A stretch of DNA of 64,000 nt from Nymphaea colorata (Eukaryota; Streptophyta; Magnoliopsida; Nymphaeales; Nymphaeaceae). Both the position numbers and the translations under genes were made by a program. Shown here in pieces: positions 35,250-47,729 of this stretch; within the stretch, counting starts at the first letter, position 1; each line of letters opens with the position of its first letter. The notes under the pieces are model-generated. The model worked only from the letters and a program-made list of their open reading frames with translations. It searched no databases and was not told the DNA's origin. Where the stretch lies: positions 10,256,704-10,320,703 of the forward strand of contig NC_045139.1 of the NCBI RefSeq assembly GCF_008831285.2. The letters run 5' to 3'.

Positions 35250-37554
35250 TATATATATGTGTGCTTAAGGTAAATAAAATTTTCAAAAGATTTAAAAAGA
35301 CTTTGAAAACATTAAATGATGTTTGGTTTCAAATACAATGCCCTTAGGGTAGAAATCCAGCGATTAAATCTACAAATATTTCATGTTAAACTTACCTTGT
35401 ATATTTGAAGCCCTACCAAGTTAAGAGGGTTGAACTAGACTAGAGTAGCATTACTTTAGCACTTATGAGAAAACAAATGACATGCACCTAATTGCATACA
35501 TTAATCACATAAAAAATGCACTATGCAGCTTAAACTAACAAGTAATTTGGATATTTGTCTGTTTGAACTTGAACTTTTTGAATAACATCAGATTCATGTG
35601 CAAAGTCTTTTCAGAGATGAATTAATTCATCTACATATCAAAAGTAATTGATAGGATCAGCCACATAAGCTGTTTGGTATAAATGGATAAAATGTTAGAT
35701 TTTCATGCCAAAGAACCAACCATCCTCTCGAACCTTTTGGACACTACCGTAACCTATGGTTCTTTTACATAAATAAGTGATATATAGTTATAAACATACC
35801 AAGCGAAGATGTAAGCACATCATATTGGTGGAAATGCAACAAATGAGATATGAGCTTGAAAAGAAAAGGGGTATGCCTTTGTTTGACAAGAAAATAAATG
35901 AGGTTGATACTTTACTTACCAATTTTCATAATTAAAGTTATGTTAGGTATAAAAAACTATGCTATCTTCATTGCATCTACATGGCACAAACAAGCAAAAT
36001 TTTTCATAGTCAAAGTCATCACCATTTGCAATCACAGACACTGATAATTTGGCATTTGCAATCACAAAAACCGACAATACTACTAGTGGTTACATTGGAA
36101 AATCCTGAGAAACCATGTTAACATAAAGTATCACCAAGAAATTCAAAAAAACATGATAAATTACATGAACAAAGAGAAAATTTATGGCATACCAGTACAA
36201 AAAACCCACCATGTGTGATCCTAGCCATCACTAATTGTAAGAGTTGAAGAACTCTATAGGCTTCTTACTTTGCTTCATACTAAGATTGGATGCCATCAAT
36301 GCTTCTTTGTCCCTCACGACTGGAAGGAAGGAGTGAGGCTGCGGGTTGACAGTGGGCTTAATTGGAATAACCAGAAACGAACTTCTTAAATTCCGAAAGC
36401 CTTTCCAAATGGCCTATAGAGTATATCAAAGACATGGTTAAGAGGATTATAGATAATCAAATGAACAGCAATGTACAACAGTTAGAAAAGGAATATTGCA
36501 ACCCACAGCAAATTGAACATCTCACACAAACAAGTAGAGAAAATATTGTTGAACAACAATTTATGATTCAAAAATCCCAAAATTTGAAAGTCTAGTGATT
36601 ATGGTGTCACAATTTTTTATTAGGTTCAAACTGAATGCCGCTTTGGCAAAGGAACCTATGTCATACTGATATAAGGGTATTCCTGATCTAATGGAAGCTT
36701 ACAAGCACCGTCTTTTTCTCATTTTTCTCAAGAGCTCGTAGAGAACTGCAAATCAAGAGCTTCGTATTGCCTTGATGCTTAGAACAGTGAAAATTAGGAA
36801 TCAACTTCTTTTCAAATGCCACAAAGCCGAGCACAATCGATATGCATGAATCTTGTCGTGCAGATGATAAGGAAAAAGCAGAGAAAAGGAAAGAAAATGT
36901 AGCAATTTAGGAATATAAAAAATAATACCACGACAATATCAAGCGTCTCAACAAGAACATGACGTACCAAGAATTTCTAGCCTCCAAAGTAGTCACTTGA
37001 ACTTCTACACTCACCTGACCTTTACTTAGGTCATCCGAGAAATTCCTCCCTTGTACAGACCCTCAGTTGCATGTCTTTACATTAGGTAAGGAACAGAAAT
37101 TGCTGAAAATAGGGACTCAGGCGGCCGGCGTGGGTAGCAGCGAGTCAGGGAGACACAGGCGACCCGCCTGGCGGGTGGCGATCCGGTGGCACTGTAGCGG
37201 TGGGTAGCAGTCAGGGACTCAGACTCAAGCGGCCGGCAGGCTGAGGGCTGGGTTTTGTGGGTTGAATCCGGGTTCAGATCGATAGGGGCCAATTTAAACC
37301 TGGGTCGGGCCAAACTAAGAATTTTTAATTATTTTAATCTTTTTTTTTTTTCAATTGCCTGGAGTGGAGCAACGGCCCTTTGAGTCTCTCACCCTTTGTT
37401 CATTTTTTCTGTGCTCAATTTTATCATAATAAAGATGGGAGCATCAATTCCTGCGGGTGTGAAGGACGCAAGAGAATTCATGGATGTGGTGGGCTGTAGA
37501 GGAGATGAATGTTCTAAAAGGCCATAAAGCAAAGGGACGAGCTTTGCATCTTCT
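35250..37554. other. Intergenic DNA
   Basis: Over 2 kb of AT-rich sequence without gene-like frames. A GC-richer patch at 37090-37310 (GCGGCCGGCGTGGG, and again GCGGCCGGCAGG) holds two short similar segments. No function evident. Confidence 0.4.
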
Positions 37555-37925
37555 GAGTCACAAAAAACGCCGTTTTTTAAAAAAAAACACCGTTTTCTTA
37601 AAATAAACGCCGTTTTAAAAAAAAAAAACACGTATTTAACGTCAAAAATAGTTCTGCCGTATAATACCCGTACTATTCCCGTTTTTTTTAAAAAAACATC
37701 AAAAAACAAAAAACACGTATAATACCCATTTTTTACCGTTATTTTCCGTTATTTTCCCGTTTTTTGCCGTTTTTTTATTAATTATTATTTTTTATAATTT
37801 TTAAGATGTATTAAATGTTTAATTTTTAAAAAAAATTTGCCGAACTTTTCCCGTTTTATTTCCGATATATAAAACTTTGCCGTATTATACCTGTTTTTTT
37901 TCTCGCCGTTTAATACCCGTCCCCA
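37555..37925. repeat. Cluster of CCGTTTT motifs
   Basis: About fifteen copies of (C/G)CCGT(T/A)TT(A/T)T occur on one strand within 370 bp, with interspersed A- and T-runs and TAATACCCGT. No coding potential; all copies point the same way. Confidence 0.8.
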
Positions 37926-37929
37926 TTTT

Positions 37930-38926
37930 TTGTGACAATGTGAATCTGAGGCGAAGTCGAGTTGATTGACACGTTAGCTTCATGGCTGTGAATTATATAC
38001 TATTTTTTATAAAATATAAAAAGAAAATTAAAAAAAAAACAAAAATGACAAGTTTAGCAATAAAAAATAATATACAGATTCAAAAAGGCTTCAACTATTC
38101 AACAAGCTAACTTATATAAAGAATCTAATAAAACTAGCCTAGACCATGCAATGATGCAAATAAATTCTCAAACGGTAATTTAACATATAAATTGACTAAA
38201 TTATAACTCAAGTGCAGTGAAACTAAAGATAAACCAACACAATCAATAATATTATAATTGAGAAGTTAAACAAAGTAACTAGTTAACAAAACCATGAACC
38301 AAAAAAACGTGGCCATGGCCGGTTGGCAGCAATCAATCGGTTAATAACAAAAAAAAACAAACGCAAATGTATGCACATTCTGTTTAGATTGCTATGTAAA
38401 TGAAAAGTTTGACGGAAAAAAATAAATGCATTTCTGAAAAAGCGACAACCTGATACCCAAGAAGTTATATCAGTCAAGTAACTTCCATCAAGGTAGACCC
38501 ACCGTGCATGCTTCGAAGGTAAGTTAACTAAAGAATTTAATGAGCAAAAGTATAATTGGCGAGGGCAAGGCAGGGGTGCTCGTAGACACAGCTCCTATTG
38601 AAGCTTCCTGATTCAATCGTTTTTTTGTTGTAGGCGAGCAGGGGAAGTCCTCAATCAGTTAATGATGGAGACAAAAAATAAAAAAATAAAGGGGGACAGG
38701 AATGAAGGAATAGAGCACCTGATCAGAAATAACAGCTCAAGAAGAGAGCAAAAACCTTTTTAAGATTCAGAGCAAACCAAAAAGAAAAAAAAAAAAAAAA
38801 CCAGAAACTGAGTGAACAGTCGAAACAAGATGCTCCACCAACAAAAAAATAATCTCACAAAATGGGTTTATATCAGGGGGAATTTATAGGGACACAACGA
38901 CCGCTCGCCATGACCCATCTCTCTGC

Positions 38927-38987
<61 letters not shown>

Positions 38988-39429
38988 CCTAACGGCGGGC
39001 AGCGGCGGCAGTGCCCATCTTCCGGCAGCAGTGCCCTTCTTCTGGCAGCAGCGGGCAGCCAGCGGCGGTGGCCTTCCTCTGACAGCAGAAAGTGGCCAGT
39101 GACAAGCGATTTTTCCCCTCTTCCCTCTTTCGAACTTCGGAATAGGGTGACAAAAGGGCAAAAGCCCTCGGCTCGGGCCCCTTTCTTACTGCTTCTCAAT
39201 CTGTTGAATATTCAAATTGGTTCCTGGATTTCTCGTGCAATGCACCGTATCACTAACTAATAATCTCAAGTCTTTCTGATTCCACTCTCCATATGAAGGG
39301 ACGAACACCGTCAAGATAGGGAGTGGATCAGATTTGCAAGTTAAAAATTTTGGCTATTTCCGGTCTCAAAAGCTTACTCAAATTTTAATCTTTCAAAAAT
39401 ATTGCATCTTAAAAATATTATGTAAAACT
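37930..39429. other. Intergenic DNA with an (AC)n(AG)n microsatellite
   Basis: AT-rich to about 38860. (AC)n followed by (AG)n occupies 38932-38987. The GC-rich stretch after it (38988-39180: CGGCGGGCAGCGGCGGC repeats) looks like leader or exon sequence on the - strand, but no conserved protein is recognisable. Confidence 0.5.
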
Positions 39430-41965
39430 TACATCATTTCCGTTGTGATGACAATGTTTCTTTTGAATTCCATTCAAGTGGATGTGTCATAAAGGATTGG
39501 TAACCAGCCTCATCCTTAATATACATAAGCCAAATTAAGATTGCATATGTGACCCTCTTCCAAATTGAATTTCAAGTAACTGTGTACCTTGGCTAAGATA
39601 TTGTCTCCTGGCACCATAGAATGTCAATATCATTCCAATAAGATGACAAAAACATTGTACCACTGCACTCAAGTTGGTATTCAATTACCTCAACATGATA
39701 TCATTAATTGCCATACGCAATTTGATAATCTGTTGACACATTTATCGTTTTGAAGATGCCATTGACCGTGGTCTGTTGGGGCTCGAACATGTTTGGAGTG
39801 CTCGGGATGACATAAATACCCAAAAAAAAAAAAAAAGGAAAACCCAAACAAAAGTGATACCACCTCAAAATGGAAAAAAGACACATAATCTTTCCATTTT
39901 CTCCAACACCCTAGTTTGTCTGTGGTGTGTTCTGACTCTTAAACACGCACCATGAAAGCAGAGATATTTGAACATGGTTACATGCACCATAGTGGTTGGT
40001 TTATGAATTTTCGTACATCAGTATGGTTAATGATTAAAATACCTTTACTTTAATACTGAAAAAAAATAATTTTGTATAGACAAAATGAAAATAAAAAAAG
40101 TAAAAAAAAACTATAGAAAACATTTCTTTTTAATAAATTACCAAAATGTCATTTCTTCCTTTACTGTGCCTATTTTCTTTCAAAGTTATCACCCTCGTAG
40201 AGCAGCAGCAAATGTGACAACCGTTTAACTGTATGTGTTCAAATAAAATATTCCCTACCTAAAGGGGAACAAGGGAAGGAAGAGAAGGGTCTTAGGTCTC
40301 TTCCGGATAACCCTTGTTTTCATGAAACTGGCTATACAAACACCGTAGCAAGTATTATTGGCTTTTCTCTTGTCTTTTTTGCAATTTTGCTTTCAAAAAT
40401 CCACAAAACTGTATATATGGAGAAGGTAGATTAATATAAAATTTTCATTCATTCTCTTGCGTTGAGCCCACCGTCTGTTCTATGGATAGGAGAAATTATT
40501 GGGACCGTCTCCTCTTTGTCTGTGCTCCGGTCAAATATATTGTTTATGTGATTGACCCTTCTAACAAGAGGCGACCTCGCTTCTTATAGGCCCATGAGAA
40601 AAAACATTATTTTTTTTAATTATTATATCTTCATGATGGCATATATTTTTTCATGGAAACTGACCTTTTTTGGGAATTTTTTTTCAATTCTCAATACGAT
40701 CCCAAAGAAGTAGCTGACCTCTCCAACTTAATACTCACCTTTAGAACAATTCTCTTCAACTAGTTTTCCCTTAAATAAGGTGGAAGTAGGGGTGTTCAAT
40801 GGATCCAGTCAATTTGGGCTCCACTTGAACTCACCCGGTTAAACTCCACTCAAATTAAACTTTTTTAATAAACTAGTCGAGTTAAAATCGAGTTGGGTAG
40901 GTTTGGCTTGATTAAACTCGATTGAGCTTGCAGAAAAAAAAATATATGTAAAGGTGTTTCACGTTATTATCACAAGTGAAAGATTACTAATTGGTTTCTT
41001 TGTGGTTCACAACTCTGATATCCAAACTTCAGACCTCGGTTTCTCCATGTACTAAAAAACAGTTCTTCAGTAAACAGCTCCGCTGAGCTCCAGCCAGAGC
41101 TCAGTTGAGTTCAAGCTTCTTAAGCTCATGCCAGGTCGAGCTTGGGCCAGTCAACTAGAGCTCAAGCTACGCTTGAGCTTGTGCCAACTTTCAAATCTTA
41201 GAGTCTCCATGTACGCTAAAAAAAAACCATTTTTTAATAAACTGCTCGATTGAGCTCAAGCTAGACCTCAACTGAGTTCAAGCTTCTTAAGCTCAAGCCA
41301 GGTTGAGCTCGAGCTAGTCGACTCTAGCTCGAGCCAAGCTCAAGTTCGTGGGTTTGGCACTCGAGCTGGGTTCCAACGACCCAGTTCAGCTAGCACTCAA
41401 CCCATGAGCAGCCTCAATGGGAAGTTTATCCCAACCATCGAGTAAGAGGAAAGACTCCTTTTGCCCACCCTCTATCATCTAGGGTATGGGGCCGCATCAG
41501 TACTGGAGTTGGAGTCTGCGCTGCACTTGAGGACCGAGGTCGTGCTGCACTCGAGATTGATCATACAAGATGAATATTTCACACCATGTTGAATGTTGGA
41601 AGGAACAAAGGGGTGCATAACTCGTGACATTTTGAGATTTTTCATAACTTGATCAGCATGTTCTTTTTTACTGAAAATATTTTAGGGAGGGATGTGAATG
41701 GATGTTTGATAGGAAGGAACACAACCCCCTATTATTACCAGATAAGCTTTCGGCAGAATGCGAGCGAACCCCTAATTTATTTTAAATATATATGTACCAC
41801 ATAGTATTGCAGAAAATGTTCATATATTTGAAATTTTACCAGTTTCATTTTCTGATTTCACTGTCTTTGGGCCTCACTTTAGAAGACAACCAAAAAAAGA
41901 AGGGAAAAAGGAGAACCTCAATTTAAGTCGGGTTAGGTTATGGAAACTGAAATTTTATGCTTCCA
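39430..41965 (+). repeat. Block B, left copy of a direct segmental duplication
   Basis: It is collinear with 47730-49925: CACCATAGAATGTCAATATC, CTCAAGTTGGTATTCAATT, CAACATGATATCATTAA, GGTGCTCG-ATGACATAAATACCC, GAAGGTAGATTAATATAAA, AGGAGAAATTA, then ACCTCAATTTAAGTCGG and GTTAGGTTATGGAAACTGAAA at the right end. It contains a hAT-like element also present, in part, in the right copy. No gene. Confidence 0.88.
40787..41416. mobile_element. hAT-like MITE rich in GAGCTCAAGC motifs
   Basis: It starts TAGGGGTGTTCAATGG and ends CATGAGCAGCCTCA, imperfect inverted termini of hAT type. Flanks GGTGGAAG (40779-40786) and ATGGGAAG (41417-41424) may be a decayed 8-bp target duplication. An internal 165-bp segment is duplicated (about 41045-41200 and 41205-41370). 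Its right end is kept in block B' (48745-48872), so it was present before block B was duplicated. Confidence 0.6.
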
Positions 41966-43019
41966 AATCACAGACACAAAGTAAGACAAGGAGGAAGGGT
42001 AGATTCGTGGATTTGCCGGTGGTGATGGTTTCAATGGAAGTCATTCTTTGTGTATTTTGCCAAGCCGGTAGGCACATGGTGCTTCTTTCAGGATTCATTT
42101 GTAAATAAATTATATATTTTATAGGATTTGAACAAGTTGTCCAAAAAGTAATTTAAAGTTAGATTTCCCTAAAAAGTTAAAGTACCACTACTACTACAAA
42201 GAAAAAAAAAGATAAATTCACCGACATGTGGGAAAGTGAACCAATGAAAGGTTACTTTTACCAATGTATGACTCTAAATGTTGGTGAAGATTAATTTTTA
42301 CTAATGACCAGAATGGGACGTCGATGAAAATAGTCGTCCCAAATGCGTGCCGCTAGGATGTCATTGAAGTTGGGCTTTTACCGATGTTTAGGGTGCCAAC
42401 ATCTCTTTCTGATGTCTGGAACAAAACATCAGTGAAAAGTAGCCTTCCCTGACACATGTCATTAGGATGTTGAAGTTGAAATTTTACTAACATCCAGCTC
42501 AAAAACAGCGTTAAACATATACTGTTACCAACATCTAGAAGGGAACATTGGTAAAAACCATTCTACCAACGTCTGTTTCACAGGCGTTGATAAAAATGAA
42601 TTTAGTTTTACCGACACGTGGACATGCTCACATCAGTGTAATTGTTTTCTGACAAAGAATTACCGACATCCACACACGCATTGCTAAAGTCTCTTTCAAC
42701 GAAATGCATCAAATGTCGGTAAAAGTTACCACATAAATTTTACCGACACTTTTTTATTACGACCTTTACCGATGCCTCCCACGTGTCGGTAAAGGCTTCC
42801 TCGACTTTATAACTTTGCCTCATTTTTTCTTCTTCTCTCTTTTGCTTTCTCCTCCATCTTTTTTGCACCGGCATTTACCAAAGTTTTTGCTATTTGTGAA
42901 TGTTTTTAGGTTATGTTATTGTTATAGGGTAATGATTTTAGGTTTTTTGCTTCAAGTTTTCAATGACACACTTGTATTTTTGCATTCCACATATACGACC
43001 TATGGGGTTTGACGTTTGT

Positions 43020-43135
43020 TAGCAAATATCAGCTTTTGAGTGGCCAAAACCATCCGCATGACAAGGTCTTTCATTGATTCATTTGCTTATAGTCTGCATT
43101 TTTTGTCATCTTTAACTAAGATTGCATAGATTGCA
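43020..43135 (+). repeat. 115-bp direct repeat flanking the AT satellite, left copy
   Basis: It shares GTTTGACGTT, TTTTGAGTGGCCAAAACC, CGCATGAC-AGGTCTTT and ATTGATTCATTT with 44787-44912. Sequences just outside the satellite (CTGAATGTGAG, GGATTACCCA) also recur at 44219 and 44922. Confidence 0.9.
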
Positions 43136-43137
43136 TG

Positions 43138-44218
43138 ATATATAATGTTATATAATATTACAGTGTTATAGTATTGTATAATGTTACCATACTATATAGT
43201 GTTATATAGTGTTGTAATATTATATAGTATTATACGGTGTTATAGTATTACATTGGGTTGTTATGTTACATAGTGTTATAGTATTATATAGTGTTGTAGT
43301 TTTGTATAATGTTATATAATGTTATAGTGTTATAGAGTGTTATAGAGTTATATATTGTTATAGTGTTATAGTGTATAGTGTTACAGTGATATATAATGTT
43401 AAATATTGTTAAATATTATAATAATATATAAATGTTATATAGTATTATATACCGTTATAGTGTTATATAATGTTATAGTGTCATATATTGTTATATAGTG
43501 TTATAGTGTTATATAGACTTATAGTTTTATAGAATGTTATCATAGTGTTAATAGTGTTATAGTATTATATAGTTTGATATATCCTTATATAGTGTTATAG
43601 TGACATAATGTTATTTAGTGTTATGTTGCTACATAGTGTTATTGTGTTATATAGTGTTATAAAGTTATAGTGTTACATAGTGTTATACAATGTCATATTA
43701 TTATTTAGTATTATTGTGTTTGATAGTGTTACAGTGTTATAGTGTTATATAGTATTATATTGTTAGTGTTATAGTATTATATTACATCAAATAGTGTTAT
43801 AGTATTACACATTGTTATATTGTGTTATACTGTTATATAATGTTATATAGTGTTATAGTTTTATATAGTGTTTATATTGTTATATAGTGTTATAGTGTAT
43901 TTGTGTTGTAGTGTGATAGTGTTAGAGTGTTAAAGTGTTGCACAATGTCACAGAATGTTACATTGTTGTATAGTGTTAGACAGTGTTATAATATTATATA
44001 GTGTAATATAATGTGTAAACACTATATAACACTATAATACTATATAACACTATATAATAGTGTAACACTATATAACACTAGAACACGCTAACAATATACA
44101 ATACTATAAAACACTATAATACTATAAAACACTATAACACTATATCACACTATAACACTATATGTCATAATAATACTATAAAACTTTATAAAACTATAAC
44201 ACTGTACAACACTATATA
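43138..44218. repeat. TATAGTGTTA-type satellite with an internal orientation switch
   Basis: About 1.08 kb of degenerate 8- and 10-bp units (GTTATAGT and GTTATATAGT). From 43138 to about 44012 the + strand reads GTGTTATA; from 44013 to 44218 it reads the complement, AACACTATA. The two parts can pair as a hairpin of roughly 200 bp. Confidence 0.93.
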
Positions 44219-44786
44219 CTGAATGTGAGACTGTTGTTAAGGATTACCCATGGGCATTACACCATTAGGTAGGGACTAAGGGTGAAGTCATGTGTGAGCC
44301 CTCCACCCCCACCTTCCCCTTCTCTCTCTTTTCTTAATTCTTTCTTCCGGTATGAACATTAAATTTTCACCATTGATTGTTCTGGTCGATCCTTTGATTT
44401 GTAGGTTTTGTCATTTGTGGGTTTCAAACTTTCTGCTTTAGAGCTAATAGTATATTATGTAGTAGAATTTTCCCTAAATGAGTTAGAATCTAGTATTGCA
44501 ATTTGATGTGATCCTTATATGATGTAATTGCCATTCTATTAATGTCTCATAAATGATTAATTCAGTATTTTGATCTATTTAGTCTCTTTAAATACATGTT
44601 TTTGTTTTCTATGTTTGAACAACTCCATCTTTGTTACTAATGAACTTCACATTGAATACTTATTTCTGGGATGTATTTACTTCAATTTTTAAAATGTTAA
44701 AATGGAAATGAACATGTAGAAGATCAGCTTCAATATGAATTGGAAAGTTACTAATAGGATTCAATTAACAGTTAAGATCTTTGGTG

Positions 44787-44912
44787 TTTGACGTTAGCTA
44801 GCAAAGTTCAATTTTTGAGTGGCCAAAACCGTTCGCATGACCAGGTCTTTTATTGATTCATTTACTTATGGTCTATATTTTTGTCATCTTTAACTATGAT
44901 TACAAGATGCAA
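44787..44912 (+). repeat. 115-bp direct repeat flanking the AT satellite, right copy
   Basis: Partner of 43020-43135 on the same strand; it begins GTTTGACGTTAGCTAGCAAAG. The paired repeats suggest an internal duplication of the element that bracketed the satellite. Confidence 0.9.
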
Positions 44913-45115
44913 AGTTATGTGCTGAATGTGAGGCTAGGATTACCCACCCTTCAGGGAAGCCAAGAAGAAAAGGGGAATAGAAGGCATAGATCTTGTTATG
45001 GTGGATTGATGGTATGATAGTAGATACTTGCTTATTTCTTTTGACTGAGTCATTTTCTCTTATAGATTTTATCCTATTTGTATTTATGACAATCCTTTGC
45101 TGGTGTGCTGGTTAT

Positions 45116-45536
45116 CATAGTGAAGCAGATTCCCCTAGCCGCCAACTTGGAAAGTCACTTATTTTCTACAAAATTGAGAGTGACTGCCTAATGGAGATTG
45201 GATATGCACACCCAGTTGAAGGCATACATGTACTTATTGACATGCAAAATATGGAGGTTATTGATTTTGAAGATGACAAACTTGTTCTCTTAAGAAAGTA
45301 CTCTTAATTCAGCATGCACTTCTTAATTAATTACTGATTTAGTGTGTTGCATATTGTTGCATTCAGCAATCAAGTAGAGGTTGATATTATTAATTTACCA
45401 TGTAGGGTTGTGACTGTTTGGGGTATATCAAGTTTTACAAAATTTAGTAGCAGTGTGGAGAGAGTCGAGAATTGTGTCTGCTTGCATGAGGAATATTTTG
45501 GAATTTTGTGGAAGCATCAAGACTAGAGGACATGAT
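45116..45536 (+). pseudogene. Copper amine oxidase exon fragments captured by the CACTA-like element
   Basis: First piece, 45119-45307: [33 protein letters not shown] and [16 protein letters not shown], which is the N-terminal (N3) region of plant peroxisomal copper amine oxidases. It starts after an AG splice acceptor (ATCATAG/TGAAG) and loses about six codons before LRKYS and a stop. Second piece, about 45421-45536: [19 protein letters not shown] and [13 protein letters not shown], from the start of the catalytic domain; the next codon, Trp in the family, is a stop (45525). The exons that should lie between, and the topaquinone Tyr and copper His residues beyond, are absent. It cannot encode an enzyme that oxidises amines. 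Confidence 0.88.
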
Positions 45537-45884
45537 TAGCTAAAGTCAGGCATTCGTGGATTAAAAAAGAAAACCTTCACTGAAGAATGAAAATGCATCG
45601 ATAAATATATTACCGACATTCACATGTATGCAGATAAAAAGTTTTATCGATGCCCATCACGTTTCATGTTTCGGTAAAAGTATTATTGTTGACGTCTGAG
45701 GAGGACGTCAGTAATAATTTTATTTACCTATGCACATGCCTAGAATGTCAATAATAGTTTTTATTGACATTTTCATCATCATCGACCGCCTAGGTTGTTG
45801 GTAAAACTTTTACTGATGCGTCTCTATGTTTTAATGATGTTTTCCAGCCATCCGTGCATCCTCAAATTTTTTGTAGTAGACAAG

Positions 45885-47175
45885 TAACCTATATTGCTAG
45901 CTAAACAAGAATGCATGCCACATTAGATTGCTTGATTATTTCATTGTCTTGCAAATTATATTCAAATTGATTTATGACTTTAAAATTAGTGTTAGATAAT
46001 GGATCTCGAAGAAAGACTAAGCTGAATGGTTGCTTAGAGTCTCCACACTATGTTTAAGTGCGAGTTCAAGATATTCAAATGCTATGAATACTATTTATGT
46101 TATATAATTGTAGCAATACAGTTGTGATTTAATAATTATAGAAATTTATTTCACAATAAGTTTTGACAGGCAAAAGTATTCTGGAACTTTTGAGAGATTG
46201 AACAAACTAAACTATTACTTTCAAGAAAACTGATTTGTGGTTTGTTCATAAAAGTTCATCAAAGTAAATCTTATTTTCAAATCCGACTAGATTCTGTTTT
46301 CAGACAGACATCGATAGAAAATTTATTTCTCCAAATTTACAAGTAAAAAATTAATAAGATCTAGAAGATTGATACCTAACATATTCATACACATTCTCCT
46401 AAAAAATTCCAATAATGGTTTACAATAGAGATAAAATTCTGTCGTGTAAATTCTGCTCTGTCTTCAATAGCGTTGAGTTGCTGAAATAAATTATTACCCA
46501 AAATCCTTCACTCTTTTCTAAGGCTCACGTCTAACAATGACTAAGTCTGAACTATGATCAAAACATGACTTTTGCTTAAAGATATTTTTTTATGTTTTTT
46601 ATTGTAAATGTGTGATTGATGAACATAGTATATGTAGAGATCCAAAAACCCATATATTGCTTAGAAAGAATGCTTATGTGCAAAGATATTTGAGCACAAA
46701 ATGGGTATTTGACCATATGGTTATATTAGAATAGATGAAAGAAAAAATACAACAATGGTGTTATTTTGAGAAAAAACACTTGCAGTGTTTGAGTATGTTA
46801 CCATTGTTTAAAGTTTTATAATGATTGTTATTTGTTTACACACCTTCAAATTTTGAACACTTGAACCAAAGAATGGTTGATCGGCTTGCTTGGGGTGTGG
46901 GTGGTACAAATGGTCAGGGACCATCATTATATATTTTGCTGAGTAAGACATCTCCTTTTGGTCCTAGCTAGGGGACCAAGTCCTAGCTAGGAGACCAGAC
47001 CTAACATGAGTCCTTGGTGGTATAGTCTTAAACTTCTCGAGTAAGTGGTGACATCTCATAATGTTGTAAGGCAAGTTAACAGGACACTCCTTGATCAATG
47101 ATCGTCCCTACCTTAAAATGAAAATTCAACCTTTCCTACCTATATTTATTGATTGATTGGTTTGATTATAAATAC
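45885..47175. other. Intergenic DNA
   Basis: AT-rich sequence without gene-like frames. Short repeats CTAGCTAGG(G/A)GACCA at 46965-47000 are the only notable pattern. Confidence 0.4.
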
Positions 47176-47182
47176 TTGCAAT

Positions 47183-47367
47183 CACGGGCAGAGCCAAGAT
47201 AGGGATGGCCCTGGCCCCACTTCATTTTTTTTTAAATTTATATGTAAATTTTAAAAAAAATCACTTATTCTATATAAAAATTTTGAAAAAATGATATTTT
47301 GGTACTAGTTAAAATTTAAAAACTTAATTCGGCCTGTCTCACGAAATTTTTTTGGCTCCGCTGCTGG
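47183..47367. mobile_element. 185-bp MITE with intact target duplication
   Basis: Termini GGGCAGAGCCAAGA and, reversed, CAGCGGAGCCAAAA are inverted repeats of the GGCGGAGCCA family. Both flanks carry TTGCAAT (47176-47182 and 47368-47374), an exact 7-bp duplication (8 bp with one mismatch), consistent with a hAT-like MITE. Related right ends are visible at 47812-47826 (TTTGGCTCCGCC) and 55380-55394. Confidence 0.75.
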
Positions 47368-47729
47368 TTGCAATGTATTTAATGCTCCCACAAGTTTTTC
47401 TTCTTTATGTGACATTGTTCTATTACGATATGGATCAGATCGGGGGCTGACGATCTAGATTATCACATCTATTGGATATTGGTTTCTGGGAATGCTTTGT
47501 TTTCTATTTGGATGAATCTTGTCGTAAAAGAAAAGTCTCTAAAATGAATAAAGGAAGGAAACTTTGTTTTATAACACTCCACACTCTTTTATTTTGAGAA
47601 TTTTGAGAAAAAAGAGGTGTTACACCTATGAATTCAACAATTTGATTGTTTCGATAACAAATAATTCTCTTGTTTAATTTCTTGATAGTTCAAAGAACTA
47701 CCAGCTTAAGAATTCAGTGGCAAAACTCC

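Larger units (their letters stand above)
42186..45880. mobile_element. Non-autonomous CACTA-like transposon carrying host gene fragments
   Basis: Left end CACTACTACTACAAAG at 42186; right end TTTTTTGTAGTAG at 45867-45879, the reverse complement of CTACTACAAAAAA. Over 20 subterminal copies of a TTTTACCGAC(R)T-like motif in both orientations fill 42200-42800 and reappear at 45600-45850, as expected for CACTA transposase binding sites. The interior holds a direct repeat (43020-43135 and 44787-44912), a 1.1-kb AT satellite and copper amine oxidase exon fragments. There is no transposase. Terminal target duplications could not be fixed. Confidence 0.72.
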
